From positions 112,001-176,000 of the forward strand of contig CATLJY010000217.1 in the NCBI GenBank assembly GCA_949987705.1: DNA of 64,000 bases, given 5' to 3'. The notes beneath the pieces were generated by a model, which saw only the letters and a list, made by a program, of their open reading frames with translations, ran no database searches and was not told where the DNA came from. The first letter of the stretch is position 1, and each line of letters starts with the position of its first letter. The stretch is from Thereva unica (Eukaryota; Arthropoda; Insecta; Diptera; Therevidae). This document shows, piece after piece, positions 54,489 to 64,000 of this stretch. Position numbers and translations under genes: made by a program.

Positions 54489-54974
54489 TTGGTCTCTAAT
54501 ATCCAAACTCTGGATACCTGGCATCTTCCAGTTTCAATTAACATTCCCATAGTACACGGGCTCGCTATGGGTAACCTACTTTCCCGAATACTCGTGGGAC
54601 CATACATGAATTCTAAGAAAAACAAAAGGTATGAGCTCGATGAAGCTCCGACAGCATCATCCTCGTCAATTGTGACGATGATCTCATCTCAAGTGTCTTT
54701 AGGGGCACAAGAGATAGCAATTGCCCCAACTAGCGGAGCCATTGGGCACGCAAGTTGTGAATCAATTGCTTTAACGAGCGGAGCCATTGGGCACGCAAGT
54801 TTAAAACCATCAACCTCGACCGGTGGAGCCATTGGGCACACCGGTTCTACAGACGGGGCGTCAGTCGCTGATGACGGTGAAGTCAAGCCGTCTTTCGAGG
54901 GGAGCTTCCCAAGAAGAGGCAGGCTGCTGTTAGTCTGCTCAAACCCTGTGTCTAGCACAGGCGTTATAAGCTAA
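54489..54974 (+). CDS. ORF with 15-residue repeats, cut by the BEL LTR
   Basis: A 161-codon open frame of unknown function. The first 40 residues are mixed. From about residue 80 there are three 15-residue tandem repeats beginning SGAIGHAS, SGAIGHAS and GGAIGHTG (45-bp period; GAGCCATTGGGCAC at 54736, 54781 and 54826). They are followed by an acidic part and FPRRGRLLLVCSNPVSSTG. The last residues and the stop (54972-54974) lie within the 5' LTR that starts at 54949, so the original C-terminus was lost when the BEL element inserted. It could be the start of ORF1 of another LINE, judging from the basic end and upstream sequence, but this is a guess. A closer ATG at 54564 (MGNLLSRIL) may be the true start. 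Confidence 0.4.
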   Translation: MVSNIQTLDTWHLPVSINIPIVHGLAMGNLLSRILVGPYMNSKKNKRYELDEAPTASSSSIVTMISSQVSLGAQEIAIAPTSGAIGHASCESIALTSGAIGHASLKPSTSTGGAIGHTGSTDGASVADDGEVKPSFEGSFPRRGRLLLVCSNPVSSTGVIS

Positions 54975-56495
54975 AAGATATAATTAAAAAATTTCCAAAA
55001 CAATGAATTTAAAGCAATACCATTGAAATAAACTCCATCCTGGACGTCTTCCTCCTTCATCGCGTCTAATTCAAAGACCTAAAATGAACTATGAATTATA
55101 AATTTAGAGCCATAGTATAAGCCTTAGAATGTAAACAAAACATGTACAACAACAACAACAATACTAAAAATTAAGAATTAAAATATCCAAATGAATTTTA
55201 TGTTAAGATAAGAAATTATTGAATTAATATATTACAAACAAAACAAATAAATGAATTTATATCACTTTTTTAAAGAAATTAAGTAATCAGAAAGAAAAAT
55301 GAACAAACAATCGGAATTTGACAGTTCTTACCGGCAAATATATTTGTTCAAATTTCGCACAAAAAAGGGTCAGTAGGACAACAAAAACATGCGAAATACA
55401 TAAAGGATACATACCTGAGTGGAGTTTATCCCTTTTTTCACCTGCATAACACTGCACTCGCCCGAATTCCCTTAAAAAGGGCCAACGACCGCGATCGCGA
55501 AAACACGAAAATGAATACTGGCATCCATGTTCTGATGCCATTGTCAGCTGGCGCTAAAAAGCTTTTGTCGACAGCAATGCCAGGTGTTCGCGTAATTATC
55601 GCGAAAAGGGCTAAAATAGGGAAATTAAAAAACGACAATTTAACCAATAAGAAGAGAGATGGCAACAAAAAAGGGAGACAAAAAATATAAGTTGGTCGAT
55701 AATAATTCTGCAAAATCGATAACGAAACCCGAAAATTATAGCAGTTTCTACCATATCGACACGGCCACCCTATTTAAGCGCGACATTAGCGGCCCTAAAA
55801 CCATTGGTTTGGAAATATTATAACAGCGTACATGTATCAGGAAAAAGTAATGCTTCAAGTCATTTTTTCCTAGAAATGCATGCATGCAGGGCAAGGGTCT
55901 TTCTTTCATGCTATTTAATGTATGGTGGTGGCATTTAGGAATTAAAGCTCGCACTCAACGTGGGACATATATTTCGATCTGTGAATTAAAATTGCATTAA
56001 GACTCCTTAAGATTCATATTCAACGTGGGAAATACATAATACATATCGAGTTTTGCAAATTGGAATAGTGGTTAAGATACATTAAGATTAGTGTTCATCG
56101 TGGGATTATATATATAAATTTGTGAAGTGAATTCTTTTAAGATCCGTTAAGGCTTGTATGAAAATATATACTATGTTTGCAAATTGAATTTTTGATTAAG
56201 TTTTCAAGTTAAATTTATGTCCAAATAAAAATCGTGTTAAGTTTTTTTTTTTTGAAATTAAAAATTAGAAGTTGAGTAAATTGAAATTTTAGAAAAATTG
56301 AATTTTATGGGACATCTGTAAATAAGGAATAAAAATAAAACAAATTTTTACTGGAGTGTTATTGTGTGTGTTTTTATTAAATTTGAATTGAGTGAAAAAT
56401 AATAGAATTGGTATAACCAAGGTTCTGTGCGTCGAATTGGATACACCGCTACACTTTCCACCAAAGGCACAATTACGTCGCTGCGTCAACACATT
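54949..56495 (+). repeat. 5' LTR (right boundary approximate)
   Basis: Starts TGTCTAGC. Identity with the 3' LTR is proven to 56431, where the window ends for the partner. The candidate right end is the CA shortly before the possible primer-binding site at 56496. It contains a TATA-like TATTTAAG at about 55769, an AATAAA-rich stretch at 56325-56340, and three diverged copies of a (T/C)TCAACGTGGGA word (55953, 56019, 56095) spaced ~70 bp. The length is unusually large for BEL elements. Long antisense frames in both LTRs are shadows. Confidence 0.8.
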
Positions 56496-56512
56496 TGGTG
56501 GTTCCATCCAGG
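56496..56512 (+). other. candidate primer-binding site
   Basis: TGGTGGTTCCATCCAGG follows a CACA end and begins with the TGG expected from tRNA CCA. I cannot name the tRNA with confidence. Position follows from the LTR boundary, which is itself approximate. Confidence 0.35.
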
Positions 56513-56626
56513 AAACAGTACAGAGCCCGTTTACCGTTCCTTCCCAACAAGTATACTGTTGGTTACTGCAATTCAAAAAAAACACACAGTTAGGTTAACG
56601 CTTCATTTAAATTACGGTTATTTACA

Positions 56627-59600
56627 ATGTCTACCAACAAGCAATTATTTGATCAGGAGCTCATCCTTCGGAATCGCATCGAAAAATATATCGAGAATTC
56701 AAAGAAAACTGCTATAGTCAAACGTACTCAAGGTTTTTTTGAATCTCGAATGGTGGAATTAAAAAGGTTATGGGAACAATATAGCGTTTTAGATGTAGAA
56801 ATAATGCAAGCTTTAAGTGCAGATTCTGCAACCGCTGGCGTCGATCATGCATACGTTAAGGAAGACCATTTTTGCAACACGGAAACCAAATATTCAGATT
56901 ATTTGAGCGATTTATATGAAGGTCTTCGTAAACTCAAAGCAGAGGCAACAGTCATCAATCCCAGTGCCAACGAATCAGCTACATCCATCATCGTCCATCA
57001 AGATACAACCCTTCCAAGGATTTCTCTTCCTAAATTTAATGGAGATTACGACATGTGGAGATCGTTCTCAGACATGTTCACCTCGCTCGTGCATAATAAC
57101 ACAAAATTATCTCCGGTACAAAAATTGCATCATCTAAAGTCTTGTTTAGTAGGCGAAGCGGAAAGAGTGTTACGTCACACTCCTATAACAGATGCGGACT
57201 ATCAACCAGCATATGACAAATTGAGGAAACGTTACCAGAACACTCGCATTTTGGTTAACCATCAACTTAAACTGCTAGTCAATCAACAAAAGTTAGCTAC
57301 AGAGACCAATAAGGGAATAAAATCATTAATAGACACATCTGAAGAATGCTTACAGCAATTGAAGAGTTTGAATGTGGACACCAGCTCATGGGACGCGTTA
57401 TTAATTTACATATTGGTACAGAAGCTTCCGTATTACACACTTAAGCTTTGGGAAGAAGACCAAGGATCCAGCGATGACTTACCCACCTTTGAAGAGTTTA
57501 AAGACTTTTTGAATACTCGCTTGAAGGTACTCGACTCGATTGCAGACGTTCTAGGCCCCAGAAGTGTATCAGTGAAACCCAAACCTCAACCAAGGGAAAA
57601 AATAGTCGCGTATCACAGTACAAGGGAAGGAAGATGTCCTGCTTGTGGAGGAAAACACTACGTCTTAAAATGCTCAAAATATAAGCGAATGTCGTCGGAA
57701 GCCAAACGTAAGGCTATCTCATCAGCAGGACGATGTCTCAATTGTTTATCCGGTCACCATGCTCAACCTGAACGCACTAGCAAACACAATTGCCTAACGT
57801 GCAATCAACGTCACCATACCTCTTTACATATTACTAAGGAAAACTCAACGCCACATAACAAATCCAATTACCAGTCAAAAGATTCTAACACATGTCCAGC
57901 CGAATCCAATCCAGAAACCAATAGCCACAGCGCTGCTCAGCTTGAAATTACTCAAGCCTTCATCACAAGGCAAAACTTACGAGCTTTACTAGCAACAGCT
58001 TTAATCACTGCACGAGATAACCATGGCCAACCACACACCCTACGATGTGTCATTGATCCAGGATCTCAGTCATCATTCTTGACAGAGGAAGCCTGCAAGA
58101 GACTGGGTGCAACATGTTCTCCTGCTTCCACTACTATCATAGGCATCGGCACCTGCACGGCAGGAAACTCTGGGAAACAAATAACTCTACAACTACAATC
58201 CAGTCAATTGAATGGACCGATCGTGGAGGAAACTTTTCTAATTCTAAAAAGAATTAGCGACCCTCTACCACAGCAACGAATGTCTAAGGAACACGCTCAA
58301 CACTTAGTCGGCCTAAATCTAGCTGACCCAACATTTTGGCAACCCGGAAAAATAGATGCCTTGCTCGGAGTAAATCTTTATACTCAAATTCTACAAGATG
58401 GAATTATACGGGGAGCCAAGCACGCCCCAGTGGCAATTAATACAATATTTGGTTGGATTTTGCTCGGACCAACCACCAACGAACGTCATAATCATGCAGT
58501 ATCCCTTATGACTACAATTGAAGATGATCTCAGCTGTCAGCTTCAACAATTTTTTAAGACTGAAGAATTTCCTTCGAACCCAGTTCTTAAAATGGAAGAT
58601 GCATTATGTCAAGACATCTTTCAAACTACGTACCAACGTCTACCAAATGGACAATATCAAGTCCACTTACCATTTATAAACAATGAAATTCCTAAATTGG
58701 GTGAATCTCGCCCTCAGGCCCTTACGCGGTTCATATCCCTGCAAAAACAATTTAGGAAGAAACCAGATCTAGCCAGAGACTATACCAAGTGTCTCGATGA
58801 ATATCTACAACTCGTCCACATGGAAATGATCGCTCCCGGTGTAACTAACAAGCCACATTACTACATTCCACATCATGCGGTCTTTAAAGAAAGCACAACC
58901 ACAAAATTAAGAGTCGTGTTCGACGCATCCTGTAAGTCAACCAACGGAAAATCACTTAATGACTACCTGCTGAAGGGACCTATTCTACAACCGAAGCTAT
59001 TTGCCACCTTGATGAATTGGCGGAGGTACAAGGTAGCCATAACAGCGGACATAGAGAAAATGTACCGAATGATTTTGATCCATCCAAATCAACGAGCGTT
59101 TCAACGAATTATTTGGAAGCATCCAATTACCCATGAAACACAGGATTATCAATTGAAAACGGTCACATTCGGTACATCAGCGGCTCCTTACCTCGCCATT
59201 AGAACCTTGCAGCAATTAGCAGAGGATGAAAGGAACAATTGGCCCCTCGCTTCCACAGCAACCCTCAAGAGCTTCTATGTTGATGATTTATTAACAGGAG
59301 CAGATGATGTTGCAAGTGCTAAAAATCTGCAAAGGGAATTAATCGAAATGATGAAGACCGGAGGATTTAACCTGAGGAAATGGGCAAGCAATGACTTAGA
59401 GTTACTATCTCATTTACCATCTGAGTATTGCGAAATTAAGGAATCATTTACTATTGGAGAGATGGAAGCCATTAAAACATTAGGTATCCAATGGCATCCT
59501 GCAGAAGACATTTTCACCTTCAAGATTTCCTTAAAATCAAAACAATCTGCTCTTACCAAACGAGCTATATTATCAGAGATCGCGTCTCTGTATGACCCGC

Positions 59601-61822
59601 TCGGCTGGATAGCCCCAATAATAATCGTCGCGAAAATACTAATGCAATCACTGTGGATTACAGGCTGCTCGTGGGACGTTACAGTACCTACCTCAATAAA
59701 GGAACAGTGGGATACATTTAAGGAGGACTTATGTAACCTGCCTCGATTAAAAATCCCGCGTTGGATCCAATATGCCAGCACAGCACAAATTCAAATACAC
59801 GGCTTTTGCGACGCTTCAACCAAGGCATATGCAGCTGTCCTATACTTACGAACAATACTCGAAAATGGTAGCATCTCATCAATGCTGTTAACGGCCAAAA
59901 CCAGAGTAGCTCCCACGAAGCCAACCACCATTCCCAGATTGGAGTTAAACGGCGCGGTAATTCTTGCTCGGCTTATCAAAACAACGGTTGAAGACATGGA
60001 ACTGAAAAACGCCTCCATATTTGCTTGGACAGACTCCACTATTGTACTTCAATGGATAAGAGAACACCCGTCTCGCTGGAAAACATATGTGGCGAACAGG
60101 GTCGTTGAAATCCAGGAAAGTTTAAAGTATGATTCATGGCAGCATGTTCCTACAGCAGATAACCCAGCCGATCTTGCTTCGAGAGGCACTACCGCAGATG
60201 ATTTATTATCGAATGATATATGGTGGCATGGTCCAGGTTGGCTAACCAAGGGTGAAGAGCATTGGCCAAAATTAAAAAAAAGTGAAGAAGGTACTGAGCT
60301 AGAGGCTAAACGAAACACCACGACAACCCTTACAACAGCAATTAAAGATGACTACCTCATGCGATATTCCTCCTTTGATAAATTAATTCGAATAACTGCA
60401 TATTTACTGCGCTTCATAGAGAACTGCAAGCCTTCATCAACTAACCAAGTTGGAGTCCTATCTCGCAGCGAATTGTGTAATGCTGAAGCTATTATATTGC
60501 GTTTAGTCCAAAGGGCAAGCTTTCCGAACGAATATCACAGCTTATCAAACGGTCAACCACTTTCGCACAAGAGCAAACTCATACAATTAAATCCCTTTCT
60601 CGATTATCAAGGACTTGTACGATTAAAGGGACGACTATCTCATGCATCCGTAGCCTATGACAACAAACACCCAATCATACTACCAAAAAATCACCATGTG
60701 GTAGAAGCATTGATTAACAAAATTCATCAAGACACCTTTCATGGTGGAATGTCACTAGTGTTATCCACCAGTCGAAGTAAATATTGGATTCTGGATGCCA
60801 GGAGAACTATCTCAAGCAGAATCCATAAATGCATCACATGTGTTCGTTTCCGAAAAACAACTTGTCAGCAGCGTATGGGTGATTTACCAGAATTTCGAGT
60901 CAATGTCACAAAACCATTCAGTAAAGTTGGCATAGACTATGCAGGACCTATAACCGTCAAGTCGTCACCATGCAGAAGGGCAAAACTCCTGAAGGCATAT
61001 GTATGCATATTCGTTTGCATGACAACCAGGGCCATACACATAGAGCTCGTTTCGTCATTGACCACCGATGCCTTTATAGCAGCTTTGAAAAGATTTATTG
61101 CCAGAAGGGGCCTGTGCACCGATATTTATTCTGACTGCGGCTCCAATTTTATTGGAGCAATATCAACACTCGATAAGGACTTACGAAACGCAATTGTCAA
61201 CTCAACTCAAGAAGCTGCTCAATATGCTTCCACTCGTTCCATTAATTGGCATCTCAGCCCCCCAGCAGCGCCGCATTTCGGAGGAACCTGGGAAGCAGGG
61301 GTACGTTCCATAAAGGGCCATCTCCGAAGAAGTTTAGGCAACATGATATGTACCTTTGAAGAATACGTAACATTGCTCTCTCAAATAGAAGCCATATTAA
61401 ATTCGCGACCGCTTTGTTACATTAGTGCAGATCCTAGTAATCCCGAAATAATCACACCCGGACATTTTTTGATAGGCCAAGCCTTGAATATGCTGCCAGA
61501 GCCGGACTATTCCAACGAACCATCCTTTACACACCGATGGAAGTTCTTGCAACAAAGGTTTTGGAAGAAATGGTCAAGGGACTATTTAAATCAACTGCAA
61601 ACAAGATCCAAATGGCAATCAGAAAAGGAGAATCTCAAAATCGGAGACGTAGTACTTGTTACTCATGAGCACATGCCGCCAATAAAATGGCCATTAGGCA
61701 TCGTAGAGGAAGTCTTTCCTGGAGCAGATGGGCTAGTTCGAGTGGCTCAGATCAAAACTCACACTAGTACCTTTAGAAGGCCAATTGTAAAATTGGTTCG
61801 CTTACCCATAGCGGAAACATAA
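56627..61822 (+). CDS. BEL/Pao gag-pol polyprotein
   Basis: 1731 codons without interruption. Gag: coiled N-terminus, then DUF1759-like LPRISLPKFNGDYDMWRSF (residues ~128-215), cysteine knuckles CPACGGKHYVLKC, CLNCLSGHH and CLTCNQRHH (~335-405). Protease: CVIDPGSQSSFLTEEAC (~472) with DPGS in place of the usual DSGS/DTGS. Reverse transcriptase: KLRVVFDAS, ITADIEKMYRMILI and FYVDDLLTGAD (~760-890). RNase H: IHGFCDASTKAYAAVLY and WTDSTIVLQW (~1057-1140). Integrase: HHVV...CITCVRF zinc finger (~1355-1410), GIDYAGPI, SDCGSNFIGA and HFGGTWEAGVRS (D, D, E; ~1434-1555). Last, a C-terminal IGDVVLVTHEHMPPIKWPLG domain. Everything needed for a particle, reverse transcription and integration appears present. 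ATG at 56627 chosen because the frame is closed just upstream. Confidence 0.95.
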   Translation: MSTNKQLFDQELILRNRIEKYIENSKKTAIVKRTQGFFESRMVELKRLWEQYSVLDVEIMQALSADSATAGVDHAYVKEDHFCNTETKYSDYLSDLYEGLRKLKAEATVINPSANESATSIIVHQDTTLPRISLPKFNGDYDMWRSFSDMFTSLVHNNTKLSPVQKLHHLKSCLVGEAERVLRHTPITDADYQPAYDKLRKRYQNTRILVNHQLKLLVNQQKLATETNKGIKSLIDTSEECLQQLKSLNVDTSSWDALLIYILVQKLPYYTLKLWEEDQGSSDDLPTFEEFKDFLNTRLKVLDSIADVLGPRSVSVKPKPQPREKIVAYHSTREGRCPACGGKHYVLKCSKYKRMSSEAKRKAISSAGRCLNCLSGHHAQPERTSKHNCLTCNQRHHTSLHITKENSTPHNKSNYQSKDSNTCPAESNPETNSHSAAQLEITQAFITRQNLRALLATALITARDNHGQPHTLRCVIDPGSQSSFLTEEACKRLGATCSPASTTIIGIGTCTAGNSGKQITLQLQSSQLNGPIVEETFLILKRISDPLPQQRMSKEHAQHLVGLNLADPTFWQPGKIDALLGVNLYTQILQDGIIRGAKHAPVAINTIFGWILLGPTTNERHNHAVSLMTTIEDDLSCQLQQFFKTEEFPSNPVLKMEDALCQDIFQTTYQRLPNGQYQVHLPFINNEIPKLGESRPQALTRFISLQKQFRKKPDLARDYTKCLDEYLQLVHMEMIAPGVTNKPHYYIPHHAVFKESTTTKLRVVFDASCKSTNGKSLNDYLLKGPILQPKLFATLMNWRRYKVAITADIEKMYRMILIHPNQRAFQRIIWKHPITHETQDYQLKTVTFGTSAAPYLAIRTLQQLAEDERNNWPLASTATLKSFYVDDLLTGADDVASAKNLQRELIEMMKTGGFNLRKWASNDLELLSHLPSEYCEIKESFTIGEMEAIKTLGIQWHPAEDIFTFKISLKSKQSALTKRAILSEIASLYDPLGWIAPIIIVAKILMQSLWITGCSWDVTVPTSIKEQWDTFKEDLCNLPRLKIPRWIQYASTAQIQIHGFCDASTKAYAAVLYLRTILENGSISSMLLTAKTRVAPTKPTTIPRLELNGAVILARLIKTTVEDMELKNASIFAWTDSTIVLQWIREHPSRWKTYVANRVVEIQESLKYDSWQHVPTADNPADLASRGTTADDLLSNDIWWHGPGWLTKGEEHWPKLKKSEEGTELEAKRNTTTTLTTAIKDDYLMRYSSFDKLIRITAYLLRFIENCKPSSTNQVGVLSRSELCNAEAIILRLVQRASFPNEYHSLSNGQPLSHKSKLIQLNPFLDYQGLVRLKGRLSHASVAYDNKHPIILPKNHHVVEALINKIHQDTFHGGMSLVLSTSRSKYWILDARRTISSRIHKCITCVRFRKTTCQQRMGDLPEFRVNVTKPFSKVGIDYAGPITVKSSPCRRAKLLKAYVCIFVCMTTRAIHIELVSSLTTDAFIAALKRFIARRGLCTDIYSDCGSNFIGAISTLDKDLRNAIVNSTQEAAQYASTRSINWHLSPPAAPHFGGTWEAGVRSIKGHLRRSLGNMICTFEEYVTLLSQIEAILNSRPLCYISADPSNPEIITPGHFLIGQALNMLPEPDYSNEPSFTHRWKFLQQRFWKKWSRDYLNQLQTRSKWQSEKENLKIGDVVLVTHEHMPPIKWPLGIVEEVFPGADGLVRVAQIKTHTSTFRRPIVKLVRLPIAET

Positions 61823-61897
61823 CATTGTCCAAACACTAACAGACATATCTGTTTGTTCGTCTTTATGTTGTGGTGTCCTCATTTTCAAAACAAATTA

Positions 61898-61918
61898 ATT
61901 TCATAAGTATTCTTTCAG
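61898..61918 (+). promoter_or_regulatory. possible 3' splice site before accessory ORF
   Basis: TAAGTATTCTTTCAG at 61904-61918 is a branch-like/pyrimidine-rich acceptor ending in AG exactly before the ATG of the next ORF. It would let a spliced message express that ORF, as is known for env of some LTR elements. The donor was not identified. Confidence 0.45.
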
Positions 61919-62530
61919 ATGGATTACGATGAAGATGTGTTAATCTTGTCCGAAAGGATATTCTTTTCCATGACTGACGAGCCGGACCCAGAGTTCTACG
62001 CCGATCCCGTCAGCAAAGGGTTCCATGAATCATCGCCAGGTGGAGGCAGCTGTACCGTTACCACTACTAATGAAAGGGCCAATCAACATCAGGCATCACG
62101 ATCTAGTGTGACTGTCCGGGATCATCCCACAAAACATCTCAAGGGTACAACCGTTCACACCAAGGCCACATTAGCAGAGCCAGCTACAATCAATGGGGCG
62201 AAAGAACATTCACTCCTTCTACTGCGACCAACTACAACAGTCAAGGAACTACAAATGCGGATAGACAATACGCACCAAAGGTTTATAACTCGAGAAGGCG
62301 TCGACATATTTCTCACCAGAGAGGTTTTGAAAAGAATAAATTTCGAAGCGATCGCCAAGACGAAAACCAGAGAAAAAACGCTCAACTTGCCGGATAGATA
62401 CCAGGTACGTCTCAAGCTGAAAGCAGACGGTAGCCTTAAATTCTTTCACTACCACAAAAGAGGAGTGGTCAGGAAATTGTTGAACAAAGATGTTCAACGG
62501 GAGGGAGAATGTCTAGCACAGGCGTTATAA
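61919..62530 (+). CDS. BEL accessory ORF of unknown function
   Basis: 203 codons, 96 nt downstream of the pol stop, in the position where env-like genes sit. Acidic N-terminus (MDYDEDVLILSERIFFSMTD, EPDPEFYADP), Ser/Thr/Gly-rich middle, then a charged C-terminal ~95 residues (ELQMRIDNTHQRF, DIFLTREVLKRINFEAIAKT, DRYQVRLKLKADGSLKFFHY, HKRGVVRKLLNKDV). There is no signal peptide, membrane segment or cysteine pattern, so it is not an envelope protein by appearance. The reading frame runs through the polypurine tract and ends 21 nt inside the 3' LTR. I do not recognise the family. The frame being open in an otherwise intact element suggests selection during recent activity. Confidence 0.7.
   Translation: MDYDEDVLILSERIFFSMTDEPDPEFYADPVSKGFHESSPGGGSCTVTTTNERANQHQASRSSVTVRDHPTKHLKGTTVHTKATLAEPATINGAKEHSLLLLRPTTTVKELQMRIDNTHQRFITREGVDIFLTREVLKRINFEAIAKTKTREKTLNLPDRYQVRLKLKADGSLKFFHYHKRGVVRKLLNKDVQREGECLAQAL
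62499..62509 (+). other. polypurine tract
   Basis: GGGAGGGAGAA immediately before the TG of the 3' LTR: the expected plus-strand primer position. It is also translated as part of the accessory ORF. Confidence 0.8.
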
Positions 62531-64000
62531 GCTAAAAGATATAATTAAAAAATTTCCAAAACAATGAATTTAAAGCAATACCATTGAAATAAACTCCATC
62601 CTGGACGTCTTCCTCCTTCATCGCGTCTAATTCAAAGACCTAAAATGAAATATGAATTATAAATTTAGAGCCATAGTATAAGCCTTAGAATGTAAACAAA
62701 ACATGTACAACAACAACAACAACAATACTAAAAATTAAGAATTAAAATATCCAAATGAATTTTATGTTAAGATAAGAAATTATTGAATTAATATATTACA
62801 AACAAAACAAATAAATGAATTTATATCACTTTTTTAAAGAAATTAAGTAATCAGAAAGAAAAATGAACAAACAATCGGAATTTGACAGTTCTTACCGGCA
62901 AATATGTTTGTTCAAATTTCGCACAAAAAAGGGTCAGTAGGACAACAAAAACATGCGAAATACATAAAGGATACATACCTGAGTGGAGTTTATCCCTTTT
63001 TCACCTGCATAACACTGCACTCGCGCGAATTCCCTTAAAAAGGGCCAACGACCGCGATCGCGAAAACACGGAAATGAATACTGGCATCCATGTTCTGATG
63101 CCATTGTCAGCTGGCGCTAAAAAGCTTTTGTCGACAGCAATGCCAGGTGTTCGCGTAATTATCGCGAAAAGGGCTAAAATAGGGAAATTAAAAAACGACA
63201 ATTTAACCAATAAGAAGAAGAGAGATGGCAACAAAAAAGGGAGACAAAAAATATAAGTTGGTCGATAATAATTCTGCAAAATCGATAACGAAACCCGAAA
63301 ATTATAGCAGTTTCTACCATATCGACACGGCCACCCTATTTAAGCGCGACATTAGCGGCCTAAAACCATTGGTTTGGAAATATTATAACAGCGTACATGT
63401 ATCAGGAAAAAGTAATGCTTCAAGTCATTTTTTCCTAGAAATGCATGCATGCAGGGCAAGGGTCTTTCTTTCATGCTATTTAATGTATGGTGGTGGCATT
63501 TAGGAATTAAAAGCTCGCACTCAACGTGGGACATATATTTCGATCTGTGAATTAAAATTGCATTAAGACTCCTTAAGATTCATATTCAACGTGGGAAATA
63601 CATAATACATATCGAGTTTTGCAAATTGGAATAGTGGTTAAGATACATTAAGATTAGTGTTCATCGTGGGATTATATATAGTAAATTTGTGAAAGTGAAT
63701 TCTTTTAAGATCCGTTAAGGCTTGTATGAAAATATATACTATGTTTGCAAATTGAATTTTTGATTAAGTTTTTCAAGTTAAATTTATGTCCAAATAAAAA
63801 TCGTGTTAAGTTTTTTTTTTTGAAATTAAAAATAAGAAGTTGAGTAAATTGAAATTTTAGAAAAATTGAATTTTATGGGACATCTGTAAATAAGGAATAA
63901 AAATAAAACAAATTTTTATTGGAGTGTTATTGTGTGTGTTTTTATTAAATTTGAATTGAGTGAAAAATAATAGAATTGCGTATAACCAAGGTTCTGTGCG
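62510..64000 (+). repeat. 3' LTR (truncated by window end)
   Basis: Matches the 5' LTR from TGTCTAGC to the last base of the window. Differences are scattered: one extra CAA in the CAA run near 62715, a one-base shorter T-run near 63000, an extra AAG near 63212, and a few substitutions. Confidence 0.9.

Larger units (their letters stand above)
54949..64000 (+). mobile_element. BEL/Pao LTR retrotransposon (3' LTR end outside window)
   Basis: 5' LTR from 54949 (TGTCTAGCACAGGCG), internal region with one gag-pol ORF (56627-61822) and an accessory ORF (61919-62530), polypurine tract 62499-62509, and 3' LTR from 62510 to beyond the window end. Pol order AP-RT-RNaseH-IN, YVDD in RT and the DUF1759-type gag place it in BEL/Pao. 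The LTR copies differ by about 6-8 substitutions plus small indels over ~1480 bp, so the insertion is young. It interrupts the ORF at 54489. The 3' flanking duplication cannot be checked here. Confidence 0.92.

Noticed and set aside
55438..55713. 91-codon minus-strand frame present in both LTRs (also 63001-63279)
   Set aside because: Antisense frame inside the LTRs. It is kept only because the LTRs are nearly identical. No domain or start context supports it.
61919..62530. Accessory ORF of the BEL element as an envelope gene
   Set aside because: No signal peptide, no hydrophobic segment and no cysteine pattern. Only its position resembles env.

Overview
This is an AT-rich, intron-poor eukaryotic window that looks like heterochromatin or gene-poor accessory DNA of an arthropod, most likely an insect. 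The evidence is the repeat content: Helitrons with TC...CTAG ends, a HINE/DINE-1-like element, CR1/Jockey-type, RTE-type and R1/LOA-type LINEs, PIF/Harbinger and TA-duplicating DNA elements, and a BEL/Pao LTR retrotransposon. I cannot name the species. I see no convincing host gene, no tRNA or rRNA gene and no CRISPR array. Every coding stretch I recognise is a transposon protein, and most are broken.

Region by region. 1-527 is the 3' end of a LINE called family L here (four or more other copies in the window). 991-1695 is a 268-bp tandem repeat. 1708-5144 and 20041-23733 are two direct copies of a non-coding repeat R. Between them lie two successive copies of a T repeat unit with long inverted arms (5145-16198 and 16228-20040), each carrying the same degenerate LINE L fragment with the same two small MITEs. 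The first T copy was invaded by a foldback element (5651-8068, 6-bp target duplication) and then by a Helitron (8077-12760). That Helitron contains a second copy of itself in inverted orientation (10022-12618), inserted exactly between A and T. The inner Helitron contains an RTE LINE (10108-11284, 10-bp duplication).

24.1-32.6 kb holds a truncated Harbinger transposase, a broken transposase of an unclassified family, a non-autonomous Helitron and a decayed R1/LOA-like reverse transcriptase. 32.6-38.2 kb holds a HINE-like element with 146-bp internal repeats and the longest LINE L copy (34474-37786). That copy keeps its endonuclease ORF but has lost the reverse-transcriptase catalytic core in an internal deletion. 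39.4-54.3 kb is a broken autonomous Helitron: N-terminal region, a cysteine-protease-like domain and a PIF1-type helicase. Its Rep nuclease region is absent and a CR1/Jockey-type LINE occupies that position; a small Helitron lies inside that LINE. Downstream, its flanking repeats are split by a LINE L copy that contains a second RTE copy.

54949-64000 is the youngest and best preserved element. It is a BEL/Pao retrotransposon with long LTRs (at least 1.48 kb, nearly identical), one uninterrupted 1731-codon gag-pol ORF, and an extra 203-codon ORF between pol and the 3' LTR. The extra ORF starts immediately after a splice-acceptor-like sequence. The right end of the 3' LTR lies outside the window.

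Most interesting: the self-nested Helitron pair with exact A|T insertion sites, the BEL accessory ORF, the protease-bearing Helitron with its nested insertions, and a TA-flanked element built of mirrored 60-bp and 121-bp arrays. I did not find a clear, wholly new host-encoded system.
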